Of a stretch of 64,000 bases of DNA, positions 24,162-36,725 are shown in pieces. Below the pieces are notes generated by a model. The model did not search any database and was not told the DNA's origin. It saw nothing but the letters and a program-made list of their open reading frames with translations. The first letter of the stretch is position 1; each line of letters begins with the position of its first letter. This stretch comes from Cannabis sativa. Its lineage: Eukaryota > Streptophyta > Magnoliopsida > Rosales > Cannabaceae. The stretch covers positions 32,895,396-32,959,395 of the forward strand of contig NC_083603.1 of assembly GCF_029168945.1 (NCBI RefSeq), in the 5' to 3' direction. Both the position numbers and the translations under genes were made by a program.

Positions 24162-26547
24162 TGTAAAGACCGCTTAGTTTAATTTGGAAATTAGCAGTTA
24201 ATCATGTTTAATTATGAAATTATTTATAGCTATTTAAATAATTATTTATACTGTTATTATTGAATTCTGAGATGCATTTTATGTCATTTAGTAGTTTTCA
24301 TAATTTTGCATTTCCGGTGCCCGGTAACATGGAACTCGGTGTTTGGCTCAGTAAAATCACAACTTAGTATGTTAGTAGTTTGGGACGGTTTATTAGACAT
24401 TGGGAATGTCGGGAATGGCCGGGAATGTAGAATTTCCCAAAAATACCCCCTTTAGTGTTAATTATGTTATTTTTGTGTGGAGGGGCAAATTGGTCTTTTT
24501 GCCCCAATGATATTTTGTCCTTTAGTGGACTTTATTTAGTTGATTTATGTGTTTTATTTCATTAAGTGTTGGCTGAAATATAAGGGATTAATATTAATTC
24601 TTTTCTTTATTCAAAAATCAAAGTTAGAAAAAATAGAAAATTTCTCAAAACTCTCTCTCTTTTCCTCTCTCTTTCGGCCCCGTTTGAGCAGCAAGAAAAG
24701 AGGATTTTCCTCTTGGATTTCAAGCCCTCCTTAGCAAGTTTAAGGGTTCATAGTTGTTGGTATGTTTTCTACACCTTTCTTGTATGTTTTCTTGAATTTT
24801 TGAAGAGAAATGGTAGGTTGCATGCTTAGTTTTAAGTTGTTCTTGCTGCTGGATTTTGATGATTAATTCTGAAGTTAAAGCATGATAATTTGAGGTTAAT
24901 TAAGCTACTTGTGGTGCTTGATAGTTAGATTGATTATAGTTATGGTTTTTCTATGCAAAGGTTTGGTTTTTCAAACTGAAATTGAGATTTTGGTGGCTGT
25001 GATTATTGCATGAGTTTGTTTTGGTTTTCTGCAGCTTTAGTATGCATGTTTAGGTAGTTTTAATCTAGGTTTGATGCTTGTTATGTTGTTTTGTCAAGTT
25101 TTGAGTTTAGAACTCAATCTTTGACCTTTAATGGTGAAATGAGTTTCTGTGTGTGAAGCTCAGTTTTGTTGCTTTAGATATGTTATTTGGGTCCTATAGA
25201 ACAGGTCTGGAAGGTTTGAGGTTGTTTGGGTGTGATTTGGTTGAGTTATGAATTTTTGAAATTCTGCCTGCGAGGAACCGGAATTCCGGTTGTGCATCAG
25301 GAATTCCGGATGGGTTTTGAAAATTCCCAGAACCGGAATTCCGGTTGGGCAACCGGTCTACCGGTTGGGGAAATTTCAGGAACCCTAGATTTCCTCGTTT
25401 TTATGTTATTTGGGGTATTGCCATGCTTTTTATCGATAGGGAAACTTTTAGTTCCTAGTTTAAGTCCCCGGGAAGTGATTTAGCGTATCACTTATAGTGT
25501 TGTGATTTTTATGGTTTAGGAGCCTGTAATCCGCCTCGCAGATAGTTCCAATCAGGTTGACCGGCACACCTGAATTCGGAATCCAGGTAAGATTAGTATA
25601 ACAGTATGCATATGTAGATTACATGTTTAGCGTGCATGTAAGGAGCCTGTTAGATTACATTAGATATGTATGTTGGCTTCGAACCATCCGATTGTGTCAC
25701 GTCGGTACAGGCTGGAGTATGACCAGCAGCTGGAGTATGACCAGTTTGACCGATTAGGCTGACACTGTATCACGTCGGTACAGGCTGGATTATGACCAGC
25801 AGCCGGAGTATGACCGGTTCGACCGATTAGGCTGATACTTAGGTTGGTTGTTTCGTACTATTTGACGTATCACGTCGGTACAGGCTGGAGTATGACCAGC
25901 AGCAGGAGTATGACCAGTTCGACCGATTAGGCTGATACTGTAACACGTCGGTACAGGTTGGAGTATGACCAGCAGCCGGAGTATGACCGGTTCGACCGAT
26001 TAGGCTGTTACTTGTCAATAGTACCGTCCCTATGAACGTTCAGAACTCAGTACCGTGTTGGACACGGCAGTTAGGGGGACTCAGTATCGTGTTGGACACG
26101 GCAGTTAGGGTTATGGTCAGGAGTATGGGCGTCTGATCATGACCGGGATTTATGTATGAGTATTATTATGCTTTTCTTACTGAGTCTGTCGACTCACAGT
26201 GCTATGTTTATGTGTAGGTAAGGGCAAGGGTAGAGCTGATGGACCGTGAGCGAGCCGGTGAAGATTGTACATGTCGGGGCGGTTAGGCCTGGAGCGTACG
26301 ATCATCGGGACAGCAAGGCTATTTTTGTAATTAGTCGCTAGGCGACATATATTTTGTATAGACAGTAAACTTTTGTAAATGGTTTTGTAATCGGGATCCC
26401 GAGTATTTTGTATAAATATTTTACCAGTTTAATTAAAAAGCAAAAGTTTTAATTAATCACGTTTTCCATAAACCTCGTTGATTAGCAACGAGCTGCACAG
26501 TATGTTTAAAAATCACGTAATACGCCTATGCTAGTTAGGGTGTTATA
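24162..26547 (+). repeat. 5' LTR of the complete Tekay element
   Basis: 2386 bp, TGTAAAGACC to GGGTGTTATA (the 3' LTR ends TTACA). It contains the palindrome AACCGGAATTCCGGTT at 25276-25291, four CACGTCGGTACAGG units (25698, 25771, 25871 and 25944) and GTGTTGGACACGG repeats. It is followed after three bases by the primer-binding site. Confidence 0.93.
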
Positions 26548-26550
26548 ATT

Positions 26551-26562
26551 TGGTATCAGAGC
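26551..26562 (+). promoter_or_regulatory. Primer-binding site, initiator-Met tRNA type
   Basis: TGGTATCAGAGC is complementary to the 3' end of initiator methionine tRNA and lies three bases after the 5' LTR, where minus-strand DNA synthesis would be primed. Confidence 0.92.
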
Positions 26563-26828
26563 CGCCAGGTTGTCTTCCGAAGATCGTCACGACATGTACA
26601 ATCATCACCCGCAGTTAGCTCGTTCTACGGTTCAGTAAGCTTTTATTGCTTTAGTAGTTTATTTATTTATTTTAAAATAAGAAAAGCCTCATAGGAAGCA
26701 TGTTAGTAGCCTGATAGTAGAATAGGCGCATGTTTCGATTTTAATTTCCAAATTAAGCGGCATTAGTAAGCTCTCCTTGAATACGACCTGATATGCCAAC
26801 TCTTGGTTTCGCAGGCAGTTCTGACTAG

Positions 26829-29800
26829 ATGGACGCCAGGCGGACTACCAGGAGCCAGGGCAATTCGGCAGGGTTGAATCAAGGTCAGGGAGCTCAGTTT
26901 CCCCCGCCAGCTAGGGGCCGAGGTAGAGGTCCCAGAGGCAGGGCTCGTGGTCGTGGTGATGAGAACCCGCCACAGGCTGCCCAGGCTCCCCAAGCCGATC
27001 AGGGAGCCCAGAATTGGGAGGTTAGGTTTGCTGAAATGCAAGCTAGAATTGAAGAACAAGACTTAGAGATTCAGAGATTGAGGCAGCAGGGTGCTCCTGC
27101 AGTGCCTATGCCAGTAGTTCCAGTGGCACCCGCCCCTGCTGCTTAGGCCAAAATAGTGGTGGCGGCCAACAGATTGGAACCTTTGTATGAACGGTTCCGG
27201 AAGCAAGCACCTCCGGTCTTTCTGGGAGGTCCAGATGTGATGAAGGTCGAACAGTGGCTGACGGTGATCACCAAAATTCTGAATTTTATGGGTGTCACCA
27301 GGAATGACAGAGTGGTGTGTGACACCTTCCAGTTCCAGGAAGACGCTCTTGTCTAGTGGGACATGGTGTCTCAGATCCATGACGTCACTACCATGACCTG
27401 GGAAAGGTTCCAGGAACTCTTCAACGCCAAGTATTATAACGAGGCGGTTAGAAGCGCCAAGAGGAAAGAGTTCACCCACCTGACCCAGCGGGAAAATATG
27501 TGCGTGACAGAGTATACTACTCAGTTCGACTGGTTGGCGAGGTTAGCCTCGGGAATAGTGCCAACCGACTTCAGCAAGAAAGAGAAGTACCTGGACGGGT
27601 TGAATGCGAAGATTAAACATGACTTGATGATCACCATTGACGACAAGACCACCTATGCTGAGATGGTGGAGAAGGCACTGCGAGCTGAGGGCGCAGTTGG
27701 GTGTATGTCGGAGTCAGCTAGTACTCCGGCGAGTGGCGGGGCTCTTACCCCTCCTGCATCATGCTTTAGCAGGGGGAGTAGTGGTTCGGCCATGGACCAG
27801 AAGAGGAGAGCATCCACTGCATCTGGTGCCTCGAGTCAGAACAAGAGGTTCCGGGGGAACCAGAATAGAGGTGGTCGTTTTAGTGGTGCAGAGACCCGGT
27901 TCTCCTATCCCGAGTGCCCCAGCTGCAAAAGGCACCATCGGGGTGAATGCAAAGGTCAGGGATGCTTTCACTGTGGCATGCCCGGACACTTCAAGAGGGA
28001 TTGTCCCCAGCTCCGCTCAGAGGCACCGAGGGCCCCGGTGATACCCACTCCAGCTAGGGTGTTCGCCATCACTGAGGCTGATGCGGATGCCAGCCCCTCA
28101 GTTGTAACAGGTCAGCTTTCTGTTAATAACTCGTATTACTCAGTACTGTTTGATTCTGGGGCTACACATTCTTATGTGGCAGCCAGAGTCTTTAGTAAAT
28201 TGGATAGACCGTATGATAGATATGAATCAGGGTTTGGAACCCTATTACCTAGCGGAGAGTTGATTATCTCCAACAGGTGGATTAGGTCTATGCCGATCAG
28301 GATAGATGGTAGAGAGTTAAGTGCTGACTTGATAGAGATGAGCCTAGTAGAGTTCGATATTATTTTAGGAATGGATTTCCTATCTAAATATTCGACGAGT
28401 ATTGATTGCAAAAGGAAGATGGTGATCTTTCAACCGAAAAGTGACGAACCATTTGTGTTTGTTGGTTCAGTTCGGGGATCTCGGATTTCGGTGATTTCGG
28501 CCATGTCAGCTAGGGAATTATTGCATGGCAGTTGTTTAGGGTTTCTGGCCGTGGTGGTGGACACCACTCGGCCAGATACCATTCGGCCAGAGGACATCAA
28601 GGTGGTTCGGGAATTTTTAGATGTTTTTCCCAAAGAACTTCCAGGGTTACCACCTCAGCGGGAGATTGACTTCGTGATAGATTTGGCACCAGGGGTGGAA
28701 CCGATTTCCAAGGCTCCGTATAGAATGGCTCCAGCTGAACTTAAGGAATTAAAGATTCAGCTCCAGGGGTTGCTTGACATAGGGTTTATCCGGCCTAGTG
28801 TGTCACCCTGGGGAGCCCCGGTTTTATTCGTCAAGAAGAAAGATGGAACTATAAGGATGTGCATCGATTACAGAGAATTGAACAAGCTGACAGTGAAGAA
28901 TAAATATCCATTACCTAGGATCGATGATTTGTTCGATCAGCTTCAGGGGAAGACGATCTTCTCTAAGATTGATCTCCGTTCGGGTTATCATCAGTTGAAA
29001 ATCCGAGAGGAGGACATTCCGAAGACGGCTTTCCGCGCTAGGTATGGACATTATGAATTCCTGGTTATGTCGTTCGGACTAACCAATGCTCCTGCGGCAT
29101 TCATGGATTTGATGAATAGAGTATTCAAGGATTTCCTCGATATCTGTGTGATTGTGTTTATCGACGACATCCTTGTGTACTCTCAATCAGAAGAGGAGCA
29201 TGAGTTACATCTTCAGATGGTATTGCAACGGCTTCGGGAACACAAGCTTTATGCCAAGTTCAAGAAATGCGAATTTTGGCTATCTCAGGTGTCCTTCTTA
29301 GGGCACATTGTGAGCAAAGATGGGATCAAGGTGGATCCCGGGAAGATTGAATCCGTCAGGGATTGGCCGAGACCGAAGACAGTGACAGAGATTAGAAGCT
29401 TCTTGGGTTTAATTGGGTACTATCGTAGGTTCGTGGAAGGGTTTTCAAAAAATTTAATGCCCCTAACCGAACTTACAAAGAAGAATCAGCGATTTGTCTG
29501 GTCAGACAAGTGCGAAGCTAGTTTTCAGGAGCTGAACCAGAGGTTGATTACCGCTCCAGTGCTAGCTTTGCCTTCAAACAAGGAGAAGTTTGTAGTGTAT
29601 TGTGATGCATCCAGACAGGGTCTGGGGTGTGTGTTGATGCAAGCCGATCGGGTTATCGCTTATGCCTCCCGTCAGTTAAAGGATTACGAACAGCGATACC
29701 CGACTCATGATCTAGAGTTGGCCGCGGTGGTTTTTGCATTGAAGATTTGGCGGCATTACCTTTACGGAGAAAGGCGTGAAATCTATACCGACCATAAAAG

Positions 29801-31736
29801 TCTCAAGTATTTCTTTACTCAGAAAGATTTGAACATGAGACAGAGATGTTGGTTGGAATTAGTCAAAGATTACGACTGTGAGATTCTCTATCATCCTGGG
29901 AAAGCCAATGTAGTGGTCGATGCCCTGAGTAGGAAGGGTCCCGGGCAGATAGCTAGCATGGTTCAGATCTCACCTCAGCTAGCAGAGGACATGGTTAGAT
30001 CCAGCATTGAGTTTGTGGTAGGTCAGCTTCACAACTTAATGCTGCAATCTGATCTATTAGAAAGAATTAAAGCCGCTCAGATGACTGATCCAGAGTTAGT
30101 GAAAATCAGAGATGAGGTTTTGGCTGGTCAAGCCAGGGATTTTTCAGTGTCAGACAGCGGGATGCTTCTGTATAAAGATAGAGTTTGTGCTCCAAGTAGT
30201 GTGGAACTCAGGAACGAGATCTTTGAGGAGGCTCATTCTACCCCTTATTCTCTGCATCCCGGCACCACTAAGATGTACAAAGATCTTAAACCGTACTTCT
30301 GGTGGAGCGGTATGAAGAAGAATTTGGTAGAATTCGTATCGAGGTGCCTCACTTGCCAGCAGATTAAGGCTGAACATCAGAGACCAGCAGGGTTGTTGCA
30401 GCCTCTAACCCTACCTGAATGGAAGTGGGAAGATATCACGATGGATTTCGTGGTCGGGTTACCTAGAACTACGGGTTTGTTTGATTCCATCTGGGTAGTG
30501 GTGGATCGATTCACAAAATCTGCTCATTTTCTACCTGTTAGAACAACATTTACAGTGGATCAGTTGGCAGAATTGTACGTCAGAGAGATTGTAAGACTTC
30601 ACGGGGTACCGAAGTCCATAGTTTCGGATAGGGATCCAAAGTTCACCTCCAAGTTTTGGCAGAGTTTGCAACGAGCAATGGGTACAAAACTGAAATTCAG
30701 TACAGCATTCCATCCTCAGACAAATGGTCAGTCCGAGAGGACAATTCAGATATTGGAGGATATGTTACGAGCCTGTGTTATGGATTTCGAAGGCTCTTGG
30801 AATAAATATCTACCGTTGATAGAATTTTCTTACAACAAAAGTTATCAGAGTACGATAGGGATGGCTCCCTATGAACTGTTATACGGTAGAAAGTGTAGAT
30901 CTCCCATCCACTGGGATGAGACAGGGAAGAGAAAATACTTAGGTCCAGAGTCAGTGCAGCGGACCAATGAGGCAATAGAGAAGATAAAAGCTAGAATGCT
31001 TGCCTCACAGAGTAGACAGAAAAGTTATGCAGATCCAAAACGCAGAGATATTGAGTTCCAAGTAGGGGACCATGCGCGAGTTCTTTTTTATATAGATAGT
31101 CGTGTGATTACTTTCATTTTATAGAGTTTCATCTTATTTATCAGAAAGCTAGCGAGGCCGCATCACTAGCACGGATACTCGCTAGAGCCGAAGGCGGAGC
31201 TATTTCTAAGATTATGACTAACCGGGGTGCTTCCAAAGATTTTTTCCTCTAATCAGGTTGTTCTGGGACGGAAGCTCCACCATCAAGCAATCCTTACACA
31301 TGGGGTATCTCCAATGAAGGGGATCAAACGTTTCGGGAAAAGAGGCAAGTTATGCCCTAGGTTTACAGGACCTTTCGAGATTCTCGAGAAGATAGGTCAA
31401 GTGACGTACCGGTTAGCATCGCCTCCAGCTTTATCAGCAGTTCACAACGTATTCCGTGTCTCGATGTTGAGAAAATACGTTTCAGATCCCTCTCATATAC
31501 TCAGTTATGAGAGCCTAGAACTGCAGCCAGATATGTCTTACGAAGAACAGCCAGTGCAGATCCTGGATAGAAAGGATAAAGTCTTTCGAAATAAGACCAT
31601 AGCATTGGTCAAAGTTCTCTGGAGAAACAGCAAGGTGGAGGAAGCCACCTGGGAGCTAGAGTCAGATATGAGAGCTCAATATCCAGAGTTATTCAGGTTA
31701 GATTTCGGGGACGAAATCCTTTTAAGGGGGGAATAG
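26829..31736 (+). pseudogene. Tekay gag-pol polyprotein, disabled by two amber stops and an insertion
   Basis: One frame runs from ATG 26829. It is broken by TAG at 27144-27146 and 27354-27356 and by a foreign segment at 31075-31303 that brings a stop at 31122. Domains in order: basic RG-rich N-terminus, gag core (to about 27700), zinc knuckle [14 protein letters not shown] (about 27960-28005), protease [11 protein letters not shown] (about 28150), reverse transcriptase with catalytic FIDD (about 29160), RNase H beginning [10 protein letters not shown] (about 29600), integrase with HHCC finger (about 30235-30360) and DDE core including SDRDPKFTS and [11 protein letters not shown] (30420-30750), then the chromodomain tail after the insertion (31560-31720). 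Single-ORF gag-pol plus chromodomain place it in the Tekay/Del chromovirus group. Catalytic residues persist, so the copy decayed recently, but it cannot make an intact polyprotein. Confidence 0.93.
31075..31303. other. 229-bp foreign segment inside the Tekay pol gene
   Basis: In the copy at 1-583 the frame reads GACCATG-TGTTTTTAC-GGGTATCTCC. Here the middle nine bases are replaced by 229 bp with no resemblance to Tekay. Both junctions carry CATG. No inverted ends and no target duplication are seen. The segment is mixed in composition, with a GC-rich middle (AGCGAGGCCGCATCACTAGC), unlike the AT-rich flanks. Its origin is not recognised; an organelle-derived filler is possible but untested. 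Confidence 0.8.
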
Positions 31737-31737
31737 T

Positions 31738-34125
31738 TGTAAAGACCGCTTAGTTTAATTTGGAAATTAGCAGTTAATCATGTTTAATTATGAAATTATC
31801 TATAGCTATTTAAATAATTATTTATACTGTTATTATTGAATTCTGAGATGCATTTTATGTCATTTAGTAGTTTTCATAATTTTGCATTTCCGGTGCCCGG
31901 TAACATGGAACTCGGTGTTTGGCTCAGTAAAATCACAACTTAGTATGTTAGTAGTTTGGGACGGTTTATTAGACATTGGGAATGTCGGGAATGGCCGGGA
32001 ATGTAGAATTTCCCAAAAATACCCCCTTTAGTGTTAATTATGTTATTTTTGTGTGGAGGGGCAAATTGGTCTTTTTGCCCCAATGATATTTTGTCCTTTA
32101 GTGGACTTTATTTAGTTGATTTATGTGTTTTATTTCATTAAGTGTTGGCTGAAATATAAGGGATTAATATTAATTCTTTTCTTTATTCAAAAATCAAAGT
32201 TAGAAAAAATAGAAAATTTCTCAAAACTCTCTCTCTTCTCCTCTCTCTTTTGGCCCCCTTTGAGCAGCAAGAAAAGAGGATTTTCCTCTTGGATTTCAAG
32301 CCCTCCTTAGCAAGTTTAAGGGTTCATAGTTGTTGGTATGTTTTCTACACCTTTCTTGTATGTTTTCTTGAATTTTTGAAGAGAAATGGTAGGTTGCATG
32401 CTTAGTTTTAAGTTGTTCTTGCTGCTGGATTTTGATGATTAATTCTGAAGTTAAAGCATGATAATTTGAGGTTAATTAAGCTACTTGTGGTGCTTGATAG
32501 TTAGATTGATTATAGTTATGGTTTTTCTATGCAAAGGTTGGTTTTTCAAAGTGAAATTGAGATTTTGGTGGCTGTGATTATTGCATGAGTTTGTTTTGGT
32601 TTTCTGCAGCTTTAGTATGCATGTTTAGATAGTTTTAATCTAGGTTTGATGCTTGTTATGTTGTTTTGTCAAGTTTTGAGTTTACAACTCAATCTTTGAC
32701 CTTTAATGGTGAAATGAGTTTCTATGTGTGAAGCTCGGTTTTGTTGCTTTAGATATGTTATTTGGGTCCTATAGAACAGGTCTGGAAGGTTTGAGGTTGT
32801 TTGGGTGTGATTTGGTTGAGTTATGAATTTTTGAAATTCTGCCTGCGAGGAACCGAAATTCCGGTTGTGCATCCGAAATTCTGGATGGGTTTTGAAAATT
32901 CCCAGAACCGGAATTCCGGTTGGGCAACCGGTCTACCAGTTGGGGAAATTTCAGGAACCCTAGATTTCCTCGTTTTTATGTTATTTGGGGTATTGCCATG
33001 CTTTTTATCGATAGGGAAACTTTTAGTTCCTAGTTTAAGTCCCCGGGAAGTGATTTAGCGTATCACTTATAGTGTTGTGATTTTTATGGTTTAGGAGCCT
33101 GTAATCCGCCGCGCAGATAGTTCCAAATCAAAGTTGGCCAAGCACACCTGAATTCGGAATCCAGGTAAGATTAGTATAACAGTATGCATATGTAGATTAC
33201 ATGTTTGGCGTGCATGTAGGAAGCTTGTTAGATTACATTAGATATGTATGTTGGCTTCGAACCATCCGACTGTGTCACGTCGGTACAGGCTAGAGTATGA
33301 CCAGCAGCTGGAGTATGACCAGTTCGACCGATTAGGCTGACACTGTATCACGTCGGTAAAGGCTGGAGTATGACCAATAGCCGGAGTATGACCGGTTCGA
33401 CCGATTAGGCTGATACTTAGGTTGGTGGTTCCGTACTATTTGACGTATCACGTCGGTACAGGCTGGAGTATGACCAGCAGCTGGAGTATGACCAGTTCGA
33501 CCGATTAGGCTGATACTGTTACACGTCGATACAGGCTGGAGTATGACCAGCAGCCGGAGTATGACCGGTTCGACCGATTAGGCTGTTACTTGTCAATAGT
33601 ACCGTCCCTATGAACGTTCAGAACTCAGTACCGTGTTGGACACGGCAATTAGGGGGACTCAGTATCGTGTTGGACACGGCAGTTATGGTTATGGTCAGGG
33701 GTATGGGCGTCTGATCATGACCGGGATTTATGTATGAGTATTATTATGCTTTTCTTACTGAGTTTGTCGACTCACAGTGCTATGTTTATGTGTAGGTAAG
33801 GGCAAGGGTAGAGCTGATGGACCGTGAGTGAGCTGGTGAAGATTGTACATGTCGGGGCGGTTAGGCCTGGAGCGTACGATCATCGGGACAGCGAGGCTAT
33901 TTTTGTAATTAGTCGCTAGGCGACATATATTTTGTATAGACAGTAAACTTTTGTAAATAGTTTTGTAATCGGGATCCCGAGTATTTTGTATAAATCTTTT
34001 ACAAGTTTAATTAAAAAGCAAAAGTTTTAATTAATCACGTTTTCCATAAACCTCGTTGATTAGCAACGAGCTGCACAGTATGTTTAAAAATCACGTAATA
34101 CGCCTATGCTAGTTAGGGTGTTACA
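31738..34125 (+). repeat. 3' LTR of the complete Tekay element
   Basis: 2388 bp, preceded by the polypurine tract AAGGGGGGAATAGT and collinear with the 5' LTR with scattered substitutions. Palindrome copies at 32855-32885 have decayed (CCGAAATTCCGG and CCGAAATTCTGG). The following sequence AGTAAGG does not repeat the GTGTG that precedes the 5' LTR, so there is no target duplication. Confidence 0.93.
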
Positions 34126-36725
34126 AGTAAGGTTTTGGTTCTATAAATTCATACACAAGTTCAGAAAATAACAAATAATCACATATGTTATAAACATACT
34201 AAATCTAACATAGTTTATTTTCCAAGGTTTCCAACGAACTGATACAGTGTCCCGTTTAGGCGAGAGTCAAAGCATCATCCATTGAATAGAGTTGTCAATT
34301 CATCTAAAATGTCAAACATTCTAGCAACCTTTTATTCGATCAAGATTAGAATTCAGCGTTGTCCCGTTTAGGCGAGTGTCGAGGCAATTCTATCTTATGA
34401 GCTTCTACCATTGTTTTATACTCTTGTAAGTCTTATACAGTTGCCACCATTAGGGTGGTCATAAACTATATAAAAAACTTATAAGAATACTTATCTTTCG
34501 AGATTAAACGGTGCTAACTTGCTAATGAACGTTCCTCCATTAGGGAGAATTACTCACTAAAACAATAGCTATGTAAAACCAACAATGGAGATCGAATTTC
34601 TCTTGATTAAAGCTCATTATTTAAAATATGTATTTTGTTTAATCATTTATATTCCATATCTCAATAATGAAACATTACAAATTAAAGTAAAAACTTTAAT
34701 TAAATTTCAAAAATGGAATAAATTTGAAAAATATCTTATTTAAATTGTTTAGAAAAATCTAAATATCCAACTTAAATATTCTTCAATCAATGACTTAATT
34801 AAATATTAACAATTAAGTAGTAACCACTTAATTTAGAAGATATTCCATTTTAAGTTCCCATATTTATAAAATATCAACTTAAAAAATATCCAAAGAATCT
34901 TAATAACCAATTCCTAAAATTCCTCAACTTAATTTATAATAGGAAATTCAAAAGATATTCAAATCTAAGTTGATTTGTTAGATTTAACTAAATCTCAACT
35001 TAAATAGGAATATTTAATGAAATTATAAAATTAAGATTCAGAAAGAATTTACATGGTTATAATTCAATATTTAATTAAATACATATAGTTTTTCTAGAAT
35101 AATATTCTTCAAACTATGTTTTTCTTAAATTAATTTCAAGGAAGAATGAAATTAATTATGTTGCTAATCAATTTTATTAGGTCAAACTAATATAATTAAC
35201 CTAGTACAGTTATCCAAATCAGGCAAATGGGCCTTCATAATTGGGGTTGTTCATGTGAGGGGGGGTTGGGTCCAGTATGTCGTACCCACTTCTATGGCTC
35301 CCAATTCTCACACAAGGCCCAAAAGAGAGGAATTTACCCTTAAAATGAACAACTGTTATTAATTGAATAGGCTCACTACTAAATGAGCCTAAATAAAATC
35401 TATCAAGTTATGATATTTTATTTAGCAACAACAACCTATATGTATCTATAACAGAAATTAAACATATAGGCTCACACAAGCACACAGATTTAGATGGATC
35501 CTATCATGTTACTAGGTCATACACAGATGAAAGAAGATTGTAAAAATTACCTGTTACAAATTATTTACTTGATCTATCATCAATTGAACCATTGGTTAAA
35601 ATTAGATCATTGGATATGTCAACAAGTTAACCATGACAATTTAGATCAAGCAATAATAGGTTTTAGAAAACTTACAAACAATCTAAAACACATACTCATG
35701 CAACAAGTTAGATTTGGATAGTTGGATGTAGGATTTATTTAATTTTTAAATATATATTTCGAAAATAAAAAAAAATCGGTTTTAAGAAAAATATTTTAAA
35801 AATTAAACCTACAATTTTGAAAAATTAGGTTTTAAGTAACCTAAATATCATTTCAAAATAAATTGCTAACTTCCCTTTTAAATTTCATGTTATTTAATAA
35901 ATTAAATAATATAATAGAAAATGGTAAATACATACCCTTTTCTTGTTTTACAATTTAATTTAAGTAAGAATAACAAAATTTAAAAGTTAACAAAAATATC
36001 TTATTTCCTCTTTTAAAATATAATGATTATTTTGATCTTATTCTAAATAAGGTCAAGTTACCAAAAAAAAATTAATATCTGACCTTAAAAAAAAAAAAAA
36101 AATCAAATTTTAAAGGAAATAAGAAAAGAGGTAAACAAAACTTGATTTTTTCTATTTTCAAAATCAAATTACACTAATATCTAAAATTAATTTTGAAAAA
36201 TCAAATTAATTTATTTCTGATAATTAGATTTGAAATTTGAAAAATAAAAATCAATATACAAAACTACACAAAAAATCGGAAGTTAATTCCATGAAATAGC
36301 ATGAAAAATCGAAAAAATTGAAAAATTTGATGAACAGTACGGATGGTATGCCAGGCATACCCATCCGCGCACGTTTTAGGGGTGTTGGCCGAGCTCACAC
36401 GGTGTAGGGAGGCTGCATGCAGCCATTCCGCGCGCGTGTGAAGGTGTTCATCATCACGATTTTTCCAATTTTCAAAAATTAATAACTAATTCAAATTAAA
36501 TCGAAATCGAGTTCTGTAAAAAATTAAATTGCTTAGAATTTTCCAAACTATCCAACAAAAATAATTACAGAGACAGAAAAGTAACTATTTTTCCCAGAAT
36601 TCACAAACAACAATCAAACATCAATATGACACACAAAGCAACATGATACCATCCAAAACACAAACAAATCGTTTTAAATCTAAATTTCTTGCAAGCAAAT
36701 CAATTACCATGGCTCTCATACCAGT
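34126..36725 (-). mobile_element. Non-coding internal region of element C
   Basis: AT-rich, with no protein of recognisable kind. It holds a near-duplicate GTCCCGTTTAGGCGAG motif (34251 and 34363), a GC-rich island at about 36340-36445 with hairpins at 36341-36366 and 36411-36424, and, at the right end, the reversed primer-binding site GGCTCTCATACCAGT (36711-36725). A 75-codon ORF at 35494-35721 is on the wrong strand and shows no family features. Confidence 0.7.
36341..36424 (-). other. Hairpin pair in the leader of element C
   Basis: A stem built on GGTATGCC-A-GGCATACC (extended by GGAT/ATCC with a one-base bulge) and a perfect 14-bp palindrome GGCTGCATGCAGCC. They occupy the same relative place and order as the hairpins at 22837-23006 in element A. 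Confidence 0.8.

Noticed and set aside
35494..35721. 75-codon ORF in the internal region of element C
   Set aside because: It is on the strand opposite to the element, has no domain and no counterpart in element A.
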